Part shown: positions 26,914 to 38,023 of the stretch, piece after piece | Layout: every line of letters begins with the position of its first letter | Position numbering within the stretch: the stretch's first letter is position 1 | NCBI GenBank assembly: GCA_903835655.1 | Contig: CAILNT010000027.1 | Location: 1-64,000, forward strand | From: an uncultured Pseudomonadota bacterium | Lineage (GTDB): Bacteria; Pseudomonadota; Gammaproteobacteria; Burkholderiales; Thiobacillaceae | Length of the DNA: 64,000 nt | Reading direction: 5' to 3' | Notes under the pieces: generated by a model | Seen by the model: the letters and a program-made list of their open reading frames with translations, nothing else | What the model was told of the DNA's origin: nothing | Databases searched by the model: none | Translations under genes and position numbers: made by a program

Positions 26914-29900
26914 ATGAGAACAAGAGATATCCTGGGCATTATCGGGGTCGCCATTTTGCAACTGCTGCCTGTGGATGCTGTGGCGGGTCTCAACATCTCG
27001 GATACGCCCGTGTTCCTCACCGAGGTGCTGCCCCCCAATGTTTTTCTGACTCCTGTTTATGCACGCGGCGCCAATGAGATTTCTCCCATGGATATGGCTT
27101 GGGGATTGGCGGACCGCAGTAATCCCCAGAATAGGGCTGGCTACGCCTGGTATTCGTTTGTTCATGATTATTATAAAGGATATCCGCATCGGGTCGTGCC
27201 ATGGCCCAATGTTTTTCTGACCCTGGATTCCAACAGCCAGAATATCCTGGATAGCTGTGAGCAGCTCTATGGAGATGACGTGGACCAGACTGCCTCTTCC
27301 GTCATCAAGTATTCCGTGGATGTCCGCTACAGTGGCGGTAGTGCCGTGTGTTCCGGGCCCCAGGACACCGTTTCTAGAAGCAAGGCGGGCGCGGATTTTG
27401 TCGATATTCCATTTATCGCGCCAGCGGATTCGAAATTGAGTTACTACAATGGGATGGCTCTATACTCGAGATCAGACAAGAACATGTTGTATTATCACGA
27501 CAACGTGACCTACGATAAATGGCCCGGAACGAATGGCTACGTGGACTATTATCATGGTGGCGACGTGAGCAATCCACTCTACCACCCGCGCAGCGGCTTG
27601 TCCTATTCCGGGATCTATGGCTCGAACACCAGCAAGGTGTTCTTGAATACGGCGACCAACCCGCAGCCAGACCTCTGTGATGATTACGGAAATCCGCTGG
27701 GCTCCAACGGGGTCTGTTCCGCTGACTATACGCTGGGAGCATACTGGACCTACAATTCCGGTTCGAATTCTTCCATTGCCGACGTGGGCAGCTATACGCA
27801 ACACGGCGTCACCAATCAGGCGAATTTCGCGACCTGGTTTACTTACTGGCGATCCGCCGACCTGGCTACGCGTTCCATACTCGGGAATTTTGTCGATCAG
27901 TTGGCCAATGTCACGGATGAGATCGGCGGTGTACGCCTGTGGTTGGGTTACAACAGCAACGTCATCCTCCTGTACGATAATAGAGTGCAGCCGGATGTGA
28001 GCAAGGTGTTCTCTTCAATATATACTACGCCCAAGCTCAACGGCAGTATGTTGGATGTCTTCGGGCATAGTTACATCGCTTCATTTCTTACGGACAAGAG
28101 TGGTGCATCTAGCAGTGCATTCCTCGATGCCCCGACGCTTGCTTATCAGCCAACCTACCATGTGAATACACCGGCAGACTATAACCCAGCCCGGTCTTGC
28201 CGGCGTAATTATCAGATCATCGTGTCTCCAGACTACACCAATCTCCGCTGGGCCTGGGCGGTTACCGGTAATGCCATCGGTCTCCTGCCCTCTCCATTGC
28301 CATCCTACGGCAATGCGGACTCTGGTTTGGGAGAAAGGTATGCGGATTCCTATCCCAATACCTGGTCGGATCTGGGGGCCGCCGTTTGGAATACGGATTT
28401 AAGTGTATCCTTACCCAACAATTTGCTGCCCACTGCACTCGACCCCCAGACCACGCAACATCTTTCCCTGTTCCTGGTAGCGCCCACCGCCGCTGGTCTG
28501 GTCTTCAATAATCCGGTTTCGATACACAGTTACGACGATGCCATCGCAGTCCTGGAAAACAACAAACCGGGTAATTGGGTTAATCCTCAATCGGTGGATC
28601 CGGCCTTTCAAAGTGGCCAGAAGGACACTTCCGCCCAGGATGTGCTCAACTCTAGAAACCAGGCCGCTTCCATCGACGATCTCTGGCACATGGTATTGAA
28701 TAGCCGGGGTTTTTTCTATCAATCCCAGGATATGGCCGGCATGACCCATGGTCTGCTGAATGCACTGCACGATATTATGGTCAACAATATTTCGGGCTCA
28801 TCGGTGTCGACGAATACCACTTCGATCCAGACCGGCTCACAAATATATCAGGCCACGGTGGAGAGCAACTGGAAGGGACATTTGCGCGCGTTCGACGTGA
28901 CGACCACGGCGAAAACGGTCAACAATGTCACCTACAATCTGGCCGGCATCGCTTACGATCCGGCAAATCCTGTCTGGGATTTGGCGCAAACCGTTTCCGC
29001 CCAGGACTGGAATACCGGGCGAAATATAGTGACCTACAATGGAACGACGGCCGTGCCTTTTACCTGGAATGCGTTGGACACCACGGTGCAGGGTCTATTG
29101 ACCGCATCCAAGCCGGATGGAATCATCAATGCCGGAACCTATGGCAACGATCTGGTCAATTACCTGCGTGGTAATCCGGCTTGCGAGGATGGTGCCGGCA
29201 CGAGTTGCGCATCCGGCGTGTCTTATGTATTCCGCCGCAGGAGCATAGATCGCAGCAATCATGACCCCTACACTTCGAGAAATCCGAATGGGCGCAATGT
29301 GCTGGGCGATATCAGCAATTCCAATCCCTGGTATGTCTCACCCCCGATCGCGGGCGCATCCGATCTGGATGCGCCCGGCTACAACGCCTACCGCATTGCC
29401 CACCGGGGTAGGCCCAGTGTCCTGTATGTGGGCGCCAATGACGGCATGCTGCATGCCGTGAATGCGAGCGACGGTACGGAATTGTTCGCCTATATTCCGT
29501 CCTTCGTCCTGGTAAATCTGCCACCACTGGCCAGCCTCGATTACAGCCATCGGTATACGCTGGATGGTTCTCCATTCGCGGCGGAAGTCGATCTGGATGG
29601 TTGGCGGACGGTGCTGGCAGGGGGGCTGAACAAGGGGGGGAAGGGTTATTACCTGCTGGATGTCACTAACCCGGCGGGCTTCTCCGCCAGTTCCGTTCTC
29701 TGGGAATTCAGCCATGCCGATATGAATTACAGTTACAACCTGCCCGTTCCCTTCCCGGCCGGGAATTTGCGCGCGGGACAGTCGCGTCAGATCGTGCGCA
29801 TGAATGACGGAAAATGGGCGATGATCGTGGGCAACGGTTATCCCGAAGTGGCTTCCAGGCAGGCCTGTTTGTTCATCGTTTATCTTGCCGGGCCGACCGG

Positions 29901-30900
29901 AAGCAATCGCACCTGGGTGGAGAATGTCGATTATCACGAACTGTGTGTAGGGGCTGTCGACTATCGTGGCGACCATGGCCTGGACACCAACGGGCTTTCT
30001 ACCCCCACTCCTTACGATACGAACGGGGACGGGCTGGTGGATGTCATCTATGCAGGCGATCTCAACGGCAATCTATGGAAGTTCGATGTGTCCGCCAAAA
30101 ATCCACAAGACGCCAGCCACCCCTGGGCGCCCGCTTATGGCAGTACCACTCCCCTGTTCGTGGCGAAAAATGATGCGGGGGTGCGCCAGCCCATCGTTTC
30201 GCCCCCCGAGGTGACGCCCTATAGCACGGGTACGCTGGCCGGACAGTTAGTCCTGTTCGGCACGGGGAAATATCTGGAAGATAACGACCGCCTTAATACC
30301 GACGTGCAATCCTTCTACGGCGTCTGGGACAGCGCGGCTTCCTCCACGACGTTGGATCGAGGTTCACTCCTACAGCAGGCCTTCGACGAATCCGCGACGA
30401 CTCGCACCCAGACTTCCAGGACGTCCGTCCCCTATTGTGACAAGGTCGGATGCAGCGGCACGAACAGCATGTTCGGCTGGTATTGGGACATGCCGGATGC
30501 GGGGGAGCGCCTGACGGGCCGGGTCACGCTGCTGTCCGGTATCGTATTCTTCAACACCTTTTACCCGCGGCTCGATGACAGTGGCCAACCCGACCCTTGC
30601 CAGTCTGGTGGCGACGGCTGGTTGATGGGTTTGAACGCCGCCAACGGTTACATGGAGGACACGTTCTCGGTCTTCGATGTGAATCACGACAGGGTCGTCG
30701 ATTCCAGCGATGCTCCCGCGGCAGGGTTGAGGGTGGGTGCGGCGATGGGCGGGACGGACATCGTGCATACCGATTCAGGGAGCGGTATCGCTATTTACTC
30801 TCCCACCAATTTGCCCACGGCCCCCGATAGTTGGGTGCCTCAGACGGTCAATTTGCCCACGCACACCGGCCGTGTCTCCTGGGTCGAGTTGAGCAACTGA
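26914..30900 (+). CDS. pilY1: Type IV pilus tip adhesin/biogenesis factor PilY1
   Basis: A 1328-residue PilY1/PilC-like protein. A signal peptide (cut near AVA, residue 24) is followed by a large variable N-terminal half, then a C-terminal beta-propeller. The propeller begins near residue 770 and contains VLYVGANDGMLHAVNASDG and, near 1035, the EF-hand-like loop DTNGDGLVD, then AGDLNGNLWKFD. That loop is the calcium site that controls pilus retraction in Pseudomonas PilY1. The ATG at 26914 has AGGAG eight bases upstream; an in-frame GTG at 26893 overlapping pilX is the alternative. Two poly-G runs occur in the coding DNA (29620-29625 and 29634-29640). The N-terminal half is AT-richer and probably the adhesive, fast-evolving part. 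Confidence 0.93.
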   Translation: MRTRDILGIIGVAILQLLPVDAVAGLNISDTPVFLTEVLPPNVFLTPVYARGANEISPMDMAWGLADRSNPQNRAGYAWYSFVHDYYKGYPHRVVPWPNVFLTLDSNSQNILDSCEQLYGDDVDQTASSVIKYSVDVRYSGGSAVCSGPQDTVSRSKAGADFVDIPFIAPADSKLSYYNGMALYSRSDKNMLYYHDNVTYDKWPGTNGYVDYYHGGDVSNPLYHPRSGLSYSGIYGSNTSKVFLNTATNPQPDLCDDYGNPLGSNGVCSADYTLGAYWTYNSGSNSSIADVGSYTQHGVTNQANFATWFTYWRSADLATRSILGNFVDQLANVTDEIGGVRLWLGYNSNVILLYDNRVQPDVSKVFSSIYTTPKLNGSMLDVFGHSYIASFLTDKSGASSSAFLDAPTLAYQPTYHVNTPADYNPARSCRRNYQIIVSPDYTNLRWAWAVTGNAIGLLPSPLPSYGNADSGLGERYADSYPNTWSDLGAAVWNTDLSVSLPNNLLPTALDPQTTQHLSLFLVAPTAAGLVFNNPVSIHSYDDAIAVLENNKPGNWVNPQSVDPAFQSGQKDTSAQDVLNSRNQAASIDDLWHMVLNSRGFFYQSQDMAGMTHGLLNALHDIMVNNISGSSVSTNTTSIQTGSQIYQATVESNWKGHLRAFDVTTTAKTVNNVTYNLAGIAYDPANPVWDLAQTVSAQDWNTGRNIVTYNGTTAVPFTWNALDTTVQGLLTASKPDGIINAGTYGNDLVNYLRGNPACEDGAGTSCASGVSYVFRRRSIDRSNHDPYTSRNPNGRNVLGDISNSNPWYVSPPIAGASDLDAPGYNAYRIAHRGRPSVLYVGANDGMLHAVNASDGTELFAYIPSFVLVNLPPLASLDYSHRYTLDGSPFAAEVDLDGWRTVLAGGLNKGGKGYYLLDVTNPAGFSASSVLWEFSHADMNYSYNLPVPFPAGNLRAGQSRQIVRMNDGKWAMIVGNGYPEVASRQACLFIVYLAGPTGSNRTWVENVDYHELCVGAVDYRGDHGLDTNGLSTPTPYDTNGDGLVDVIYAGDLNGNLWKFDVSAKNPQDASHPWAPAYGSTTPLFVAKNDAGVRQPIVSPPEVTPYSTGTLAGQLVLFGTGKYLEDNDRLNTDVQSFYGVWDSAASSTTLDRGSLLQQAFDESATTRTQTSRTSVPYCDKVGCSGTNSMFGWYWDMPDAGERLTGRVTLLSGIVFFNTFYPRLDDSGQPDPCQSGGDGWLMGLNAANGYMEDTFSVFDVNHDRVVDSSDAPAAGLRVGAAMGGTDIVHTDSGSGIAIYSPTNLPTAPDSWVPQTVNLPTHTGRVSWVELSN

Positions 30901-30983
30901 ATGCTGCGCCGCACGCTCACAGATCACAGCCAAGCCGGCCGGATGCGGGTAGAGTTCACTCGCGGGCATTCGGAGGAAAAAAA

Positions 30984-31403
30984 ATGAACAGAGGTTTTAC
31001 CTTGGTCGAGTTGTTGGTCGCGATCATGATCGTCGGTATCCTCTCCGCCGTGGCGGTGAGTTCCTATCAGGATTACACGCTGCGCGCGCAGCGGGCGGAT
31101 GCCAAGACGGTGTTGTTGCAACTGGCGTCCTGGCTGGAGCGCAACTACACGGCTTCGGGACGCTATGACCAGGATGCTTCCGGCACCACGGTCGATGCCG
31201 TTCCCGCCGGCCTGGCGCAGTCGCCGCTGAGCGGCTCGGCCCGCTACACCGTCTCCTTCGCCAGCAAACCCACGTCGACGACGTTTTCCCTCCAGGCTAT
31301 CCCCGTCGCCTCCGATCCCCTGTGCGGAACCCTTACCCTGAATCAGCTGGGCAGCCAGGGCGTGTCGGGTACGGGCACGCCCGCAGATTGCTGGCAGCGT
31401 TGA
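30984..31403 (+). CDS. pilE: Type IV minor pilin PilE
   Basis: A 139-residue prepilin with a very short leader MNRG before FTLVELLVAIMIVGILSAV (Glu5). SYQDYTLRAQRADAK and a small domain with C109 and C136 follow. The first 60 residues match PilE/ComP-type pilins encoded last in minor pilin operons. A strong GGAGG lies eight bases upstream. It is separated from pilY1 by 83 bases in which no terminator is obvious. The DNA here is again high-GC. Confidence 0.88.
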   Translation: MNRGFTLVELLVAIMIVGILSAVAVSSYQDYTLRAQRADAKTVLLQLASWLERNYTASGRYDQDASGTTVDAVPAGLAQSPLSGSARYTVSFASKPTSTTFSLQAIPVASDPLCGTLTLNQLGSQGVSGTGTPADCWQR

Positions 31404-31416
31404 CGCGCCTGGGGGG

Positions 31417-32391
31417 ATGAATCCTCAACTGCTGGACGTGATCCGGGCATTTTCCCATGAGCGGTTTCGTTCAGGCGAAGAAGTGGCGCGCGGTTTGGGC
31501 ATCTCTCGCGCTTCCGTACACAACGCCGTGCACGAGGCCGAGTCGCTGGGCCTGCGCATACAGGCGGTGCGCGGGCGCGGCTACCGCCTGGCGCATCCGG
31601 TCACCTGGCTGGATGCTTCGTGGCTCGCGAAGAGCATGGTGCCGCTCGCCGTGCACGCCCAATTGCTGCCGGCACTCGATTCGACCAATGCCCAGTTGAT
31701 GCGGCAAGCGCAGGCGGGTGCTGCGCACAAGAGTCTGCTGGCGGCGGAATGGCAGAGCAAGGGGCGCGGGCGGCGCGGGCGAACCTGGCTCGCGGGCTTG
31801 GGCGGCGGCTTGATGTTCTCTTTGCTGTGGCGCTTCAATCGCAGCGCCGGCGAGTTGTCCGGGCTGTCTTTGGTGGTGGGGCTGGGCCTGGCGCAGGCCT
31901 TGCGCGACCTCGGGCTGGCGCGGGCCAGCGTCAAATGGCCGAACGACATCCTGGTCGATGGAGCGAAGCTGGCCGGCGTGCTGATCGAATTGACCGGCGA
32001 CATGCTGGGCCCGAACGCGGCCATCATCGGCGTCGGCATCAATGTTCTGGGGGTCGCGTCCCAGGGCTTCGAGCTGGGGCAGGCGGTCACCGACTTGTCC
32101 GAGCATTTGCCGGTAGGGCGTCTCGATCGCAATGACCTGTTGCTGAAAGTGGTATCACGGCTGAGTGGGCTGCTGACGCGTTTCGATGTCGAGGGGTTCG
32201 CGCCGTTTCTCCGTGATTGGGAAGCCATGCATGCCCATCAGGGCCAGACCGTATATCTGTTCACCGCCATGGGGGAGCGCATCGCGGGTCAAGCCATCGG
32301 CGTGGATGAGGACGGTGCCCTGCTGCTGGCCACGCAGGCAGGCCTGCGGCGCTTTCATTCCGGCGAAGTGAGCCTGCGGGGGGGCACATGA
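31417..32391 (+). CDS. birA: Bifunctional biotin-[acetyl-CoA-carboxylase] ligase / biotin operon repressor
   Basis: A 324-residue BirA of the bifunctional class. The N-terminal winged helix (about 1-60) contains EEVARGLGISRASVHNAVHEAE. The catalytic domain shows GRGRRGRTW (116-124), which binds biotinyl-AMP, and KWPNDIL near 171. The C-terminal SH3-like cap contains the last 45 residues. It attaches biotin to the carboxylase carrier protein and may repress biotin genes. The stop overlaps the coaX start by ATGA. Confidence 0.94.
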   Translation: MNPQLLDVIRAFSHERFRSGEEVARGLGISRASVHNAVHEAESLGLRIQAVRGRGYRLAHPVTWLDASWLAKSMVPLAVHAQLLPALDSTNAQLMRQAQAGAAHKSLLAAEWQSKGRGRRGRTWLAGLGGGLMFSLLWRFNRSAGELSGLSLVVGLGLAQALRDLGLARASVKWPNDILVDGAKLAGVLIELTGDMLGPNAAIIGVGINVLGVASQGFELGQAVTDLSEHLPVGRLDRNDLLLKVVSRLSGLLTRFDVEGFAPFLRDWEAMHAHQGQTVYLFTAMGERIAGQAIGVDEDGALLLATQAGLRRFHSGEVSLRGGT

Positions 32392-33122
32392 TCCTCTTGC
32401 TGGACGCGGGTAACACCCGCATCAAGTGGGGGCTGCGCCAGCGAGGGACGTGGCTGCTGCGTGGGGCTTGCCCCACCGGGGAAGTCTCACGATTGCAGGC
32501 CGACCTGACGGAATATTCTCTGCGCCGGGCGCTGCTGTGTTGCGTCGCCGGCGACGAGACCCGCTTGGCCCTGGGGCGGCTTCTGGCTGGGCGTGTGGAG
32601 CAGATTTCCTGGGTGAGGGCGGCAGCCGAGGCCTTTGGGCTGCGCAATGACTATCAGCCGCCCGAGTCGTTGGGCGCCGACCGTTATGCCGCCCTGGTGG
32701 CCGCGGCGCAACTCGGCCTGGGAGACTGCGTGGTGGTGACCGTGGGCACGGCCTTGACCGTGGATGCCCTGACCGCGGAGGGGCGGTTTCTCGGTGGCGC
32801 CATCGCTCCCGGCCCGGACCTCATGCAGAGGGCTTTGCAGCTGGGAACGGCGGGTGTGCGAGAATTCTCGGGCGAGCTGGCTTCGTTGCCGACGCATACC
32901 GCTGCCGCGGTGGCTACCGGGATCGCTCTGGCGCAGGTTGGCGTGGTGACGGCGATGCGTGAGCGTCTGGCGCGCCACGCCGGCCGGCCGGTGACGCTAC
33001 TGTTGAGCGGCGGCGCGCGTGCGGGATTACGCCCCTTGTTTGCACCTCCCGTGGTGGAGGCCGACGATCTGGTATTGGAAGGACTGGCCTGGATGGCGAA
33101 GGAATACGCATGGGAAGATTGA
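32388..33122 (+). CDS. coaX: Type III pantothenate kinase
   Basis: A 244-residue CoaX of the ASKHA fold, catalysing ATP-dependent phosphorylation of pantothenate, the first step of CoA synthesis. The phosphate motif DAGNTRIKW is at 6-14, GADRYAALVAA near 97, and VTVGTALTVDAL with GGAIAPG lie in the middle. Translationally coupled to birA, an order common in betaproteobacteria. Type III kinases are resistant to CoA feedback by family. Confidence 0.94.
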   Translation: MILLLDAGNTRIKWGLRQRGTWLLRGACPTGEVSRLQADLTEYSLRRALLCCVAGDETRLALGRLLAGRVEQISWVRAAAEAFGLRNDYQPPESLGADRYAALVAAAQLGLGDCVVVTVGTALTVDALTAEGRFLGGAIAPGPDLMQRALQLGTAGVREFSGELASLPTHTAAAVATGIALAQVGVVTAMRERLARHAGRPVTLLLSGGARAGLRPLFAPPVVEADDLVLEGLAWMAKEYAWED

Positions 33123-33829
33123 TCCTCCTTCTGGTCGTGGTGAACGCAGTGGTCTTGCTCGCCGGTTTGAGCCTGGAGTTGCTACACGGCCAATCCCCGG
33201 CGCCGCTGGGGTTCAATGCCGACAAGCTGCGCCTGCTCGGACGGGTGGAACCCGCATCGGTGAGCGTTGCGACGTCCCGCCCCAGGGTCACGGACCTCGC
33301 GCGCTGCCTCTACTGGCCTGATCTGGACGATGACCTGCTGGGGGAAATCGAGTCGCGATTACATGCAGCCAGCCTATCCACCTCGGAGTACGACATTCTT
33401 CTGCAACCACCACTGGGCTGGTGGGTCTATTTGCCCCCGTTCGTCGATGTCGCCGCCATGCAATCGGCCATCGTCGCGGCCACCTTGAAGGGGGTGAAGG
33501 TCATCACCCCGGTGCGTAGTGGCAAGTTCGCCCGCGCGGTGTCCCTGGGGGTCTTCCCGACACAGGCCAGTGCACGCGCCGAGATGGAAAGACTGAGCCG
33601 TCTCGGTGTGCAGGGGGTGCGCATGGGGCCGCAGGGGGGAGGCAGTGAGGGGGCGGGCCCGAAGTCCGGCGGCGCCAGCCTGATTTTTTCCGACACGGTA
33701 GCGCAGGCGAAGCTGTCCGGATTCGCGGAGAACTGGAGTCAGCATGCGCCGCTGCCCTGCGCAGCCCCTGGGGCGGCCAATCTCACGAGGCCGCCAGAAG
33801 AAACCGGCGCCCGAACCAGCACTCGTTGA
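33110..33829 (+). CDS. SPOR domain-like membrane-anchored protein
   Basis: A 239-residue protein with an N-terminal membrane helix (about 2-22) and a SPOR-like peptidoglycan-binding domain at about 100-170 (VYLPPFVDVAAMQSAIVAATL, then VSLGVFPTQASARAEMERL). The C-terminal tail is low-complexity. SPOR domains bind denuded glycan at division sites. It begins 13 bases inside coaX and belongs to the birA-coaX-SPOR cluster. Two residues of overlap at the start and the basic tail after about 200 are poorly supported. Confidence 0.75.
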   Translation: MGRLILLLVVVNAVVLLAGLSLELLHGQSPAPLGFNADKLRLLGRVEPASVSVATSRPRVTDLARCLYWPDLDDDLLGEIESRLHAASLSTSEYDILLQPPLGWWVYLPPFVDVAAMQSAIVAATLKGVKVITPVRSGKFARAVSLGVFPTQASARAEMERLSRLGVQGVRMGPQGGGSEGAGPKSGGASLIFSDTVAQAKLSGFAENWSQHAPLPCAAPGAANLTRPPEETGARTSTR

Positions 33830-33854
33830 TGCGCCCTCGATCGGCTGCCAGGCG

Positions 33855-34106
33855 TTACTCGGTGGCCGAGGTTGCGCTCTTGGCGGAGGGGAGATCGATC
33901 TGTTTGGCCGGGGAGACGGTCGAGATCGCATGCTTGAAAATGGCCTGTACGGCCTGGTCGTTGCCGCGTAGCAGCACCATATACTGGTCGAATGATTCTA
34001 TCTTGCCGACCAGCTTGATGCCATTGACCAGAAACACCGAGCAATGGACATGTTCTTTGCGCAGGGTGTTGAGGAAAACGTCCTGAAGATTCTGGCGCTC
34101 GCTCAT
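33855..34106 (-). CDS. hfq: Divergent Hfq-like RNA chaperone
   Basis: An 83-residue Sm/Hfq protein. Sm1 is [27 protein letters not shown] (about 6-32 in total) and Sm2 contains FKHAIST (57-63). Compared with E. coli Hfq, the proximal-face Q8/D9 are kept, the Sm2 YKHA is FKHA, two residues are inserted before Sm2 ([10 protein letters not shown]), and the rim patch RRER is RKEH. Hfq pairs small RNAs with mRNAs. The gene stands alone between convergent SPOR and divergent cbpA, not beside hflX as in the usual hfq locus, so it may be a second paralogue. Confidence 0.87.
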   Translation of the reverse strand: MSERQNLQDVFLNTLRKEHVHCSVFLVNGIKLVGKIESFDQYMVLLRGNDQAVQAIFKHAISTVSPAKQIDLPSAKSATSATE

Positions 34107-34143
34107 GTTTTTTCGCCTGGGTTAATTTTGACGGTGCATCATA

Positions 34144-34157
34144 TCACGCACGCGTGA
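34144..34157. promoter_or_regulatory. Inverted repeat between hfq-like gene and cbpA
   Basis: TCACGC-AC-GCGTGA (34144-34157) is a perfect 6-base inverted repeat in the 117-base divergent region. It could be an operator; no assigned regulator. Confidence 0.3.
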
Positions 34158-34223
34158 CCGAACTTTTCGCCGGCGGACCAGGCCTGCCGGACTTTTTCCC
34201 TCCTATGTCAAAGCGTAACTTCC

Positions 34224-35114
34224 ATGAAATACAAGGATTACTACCAGATACTCGGCGTGGCGCGGGATGCCAGCAAAGAGGACATCAAGAAGGCCTATCG
34301 CCGTCTGGCGCGAAAGTTCCATCCCGACGTCTCCAAGGAGTCGGGCGCCGAGGAGAAATTCAAGGACGTCAACGAGGCCAATGAGGTGCTCAGCGACACG
34401 GAGAAGCGGGCTGCTTATGACCAGCTAGGCAGCTACCGGCCCGGTCAGGATTTCCGCCCGCCACCCGGATGGGGCGGTGCGGGAGGGGCGACGGATTTTT
34501 CCGATCTGTTCTCGCAATTGTTCGGCGGTCGGAAGTCCTCCGGTCGCGGCCACGCCGGTGCTGGCATGCCCCCCGGCCAGGATGTCGAGGCGAGCCTTAC
34601 GTTGACGCTGGAAGAGGCTTTCCACGGGGTGGAAAAGCATTTGAGCCTGTCCGCGGATCAAGGCACGCGCGACGTGAAGCTGAGGGTGCCGCCGGGAGCC
34701 TTGCCGGGAAAGCGCCTGCGCGTGCCCGGCAAGGGGCAACGCTCTCCCTACGGTGGCGGGGCGGGCAATCTCTATCTGGTGATTCAGATCGCGCCGCATC
34801 CACGTTATCGCCTGGAAGGTCAGGACATCTGCCTGGATACCCCGATCTCGCCCTGGGAGGCCGCATTGGGTACGGCCATCACCGTGCCGACGCTCAACGG
34901 GAATGTGCGCGTGAAAGTGCCGGCGGGCTCGCGCAGCGGCCAGAAGCTGCGCCTCCCGGGCCGGGGCATGCCGGGCACGGAAGGCGCGGGGAACTTTATC
35001 GTGCAGTTGCAGGTGGTCTTGCCCACGAGCTTGAGCGATGCAGAACGGGCGCTCTATGAGCAGCTGTCCAGGCTCTCCGACTTCGATCCCAGGCCCGACT
35101 TCCCGAAGGACTAG
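34224..35114 (+). CDS. cbpA: Curved DNA-binding protein / DnaJ-class co-chaperone CbpA
   Basis: A 296-residue J-domain protein. The J domain occupies 1-70 with HPD at 33-35. A Gly-rich linker (about 80-120) and two C-terminal beta-domains follow ([37 protein letters not shown] in the second). There is no Cys-rich zinc domain, which separates CbpA from DnaJ. It stimulates DnaK and, in E. coli, binds curved DNA in stationary phase. The ATG at 34224 fits the family start. Confidence 0.92.
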   Translation: MKYKDYYQILGVARDASKEDIKKAYRRLARKFHPDVSKESGAEEKFKDVNEANEVLSDTEKRAAYDQLGSYRPGQDFRPPPGWGGAGGATDFSDLFSQLFGGRKSSGRGHAGAGMPPGQDVEASLTLTLEEAFHGVEKHLSLSADQGTRDVKLRVPPGALPGKRLRVPGKGQRSPYGGGAGNLYLVIQIAPHPRYRLEGQDICLDTPISPWEAALGTAITVPTLNGNVRVKVPAGSRSGQKLRLPGRGMPGTEGAGNFIVQLQVVLPTSLSDAERALYEQLSRLSDFDPRPDFPKD

Positions 35115-35130
35115 GTCGCTCCGGCCGGAT

Positions 35131-35152
35131 GCAGGCTCCGCGGTGGGCCTGC
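35131..35152. terminator. Possible hairpin terminator between convergent cbpA and STAS genes
   Basis: GCAGGC (35131-35136) pairs with GCCTGC (35147-35152) across a 10-base loop. There is no T-tract, so termination strength is doubtful. Confidence 0.3.
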
Positions 35153-35155
35153 GGA

Positions 35156-35461
35156 TCAGGCCAGTTCGAACATTCCGTCGAATTTGACCGCTTGCAGGAT
35201 TTGCAAGGTGTTGCCCGTTGCGCCCTTGAGCCGCACCCGCTTGCCTAGCGTCGTGGCTTTGTCCTTCACCAGCAGCAGCATGCCCAGCGCGGAGCTGTCC
35301 AGGTACTGCACCGCGGACAGATCGATGTCCAACTGCGTGCAGTCGGGGTGATCCAGGGCTTCTTCGGAATGCTGGCGAAACGGGCGATGGATCTCGAAGG
35401 TGAAATTGCCGCTGATCGAGACGACGCAGGTGCCGGCCTGGAGTTGCAAGGTGACAGACAT
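35156..35461 (-). CDS. STAS domain protein (anti-sigma factor antagonist-like)
   Basis: A 101-residue single STAS domain. The conserved loop is YLDSSALGMLL, with candidate phospho-serines S56/S57 as in SpoIIAA/RsbV. These proteins bind anti-sigma/kinase partners of the RsbW type; none is encoded nearby. The ATG at 35461 is chosen; an upstream extension to 35512 has no ribosome site. The gene is downstream of copA on the same strand with a 100-base gap that contains repeats, so cotranscription is uncertain. Confidence 0.85.
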   Translation of the reverse strand: MSVTLQLQAGTCVVSISGNFTFEIHRPFRQHSEEALDHPDCTQLDIDLSAVQYLDSSALGMLLLVKDKATTLGKRVRLKGATGNTLQILQAVKFDGMFELA

Positions 35462-35520
35462 GGTGAGCAGTGTTGTGTCAAATACGTGATGATAACAGCG
35501 ACCATCGCTCAAATTTGTTT

Positions 35521-35561
35521 AACGGGCATGGTGAGCAAGCCACCCGTGGATGCTGAACGTA

Positions 35562-35576
<15 letters not shown>
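35521..35576. repeat. 11-bp inverted repeat around the copA stop
   Basis: AACGGGCATGG (35521-35531) and CCATGCCCGTT (35566-35576) are perfect inverted copies separated by 34 bases. They lie across the copA stop codon at 35562 and could act as a terminator or mark a small inserted element. Confidence 0.5.
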
Positions 35577-37985
<2,409 letters not shown>

Positions 37986-38023
37986 GTCGCTTGCGACCTT
38001 GTAGGAGTGGGCAGCGGTGGCGA

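Noticed and set aside
38001-38020. REP-like sequence GTAGGAGTGGGCAGCGG upstream of copA
   Set aside because: Only the first part resembles the REP unit and no hairpin forms, unlike the pair at 21508.
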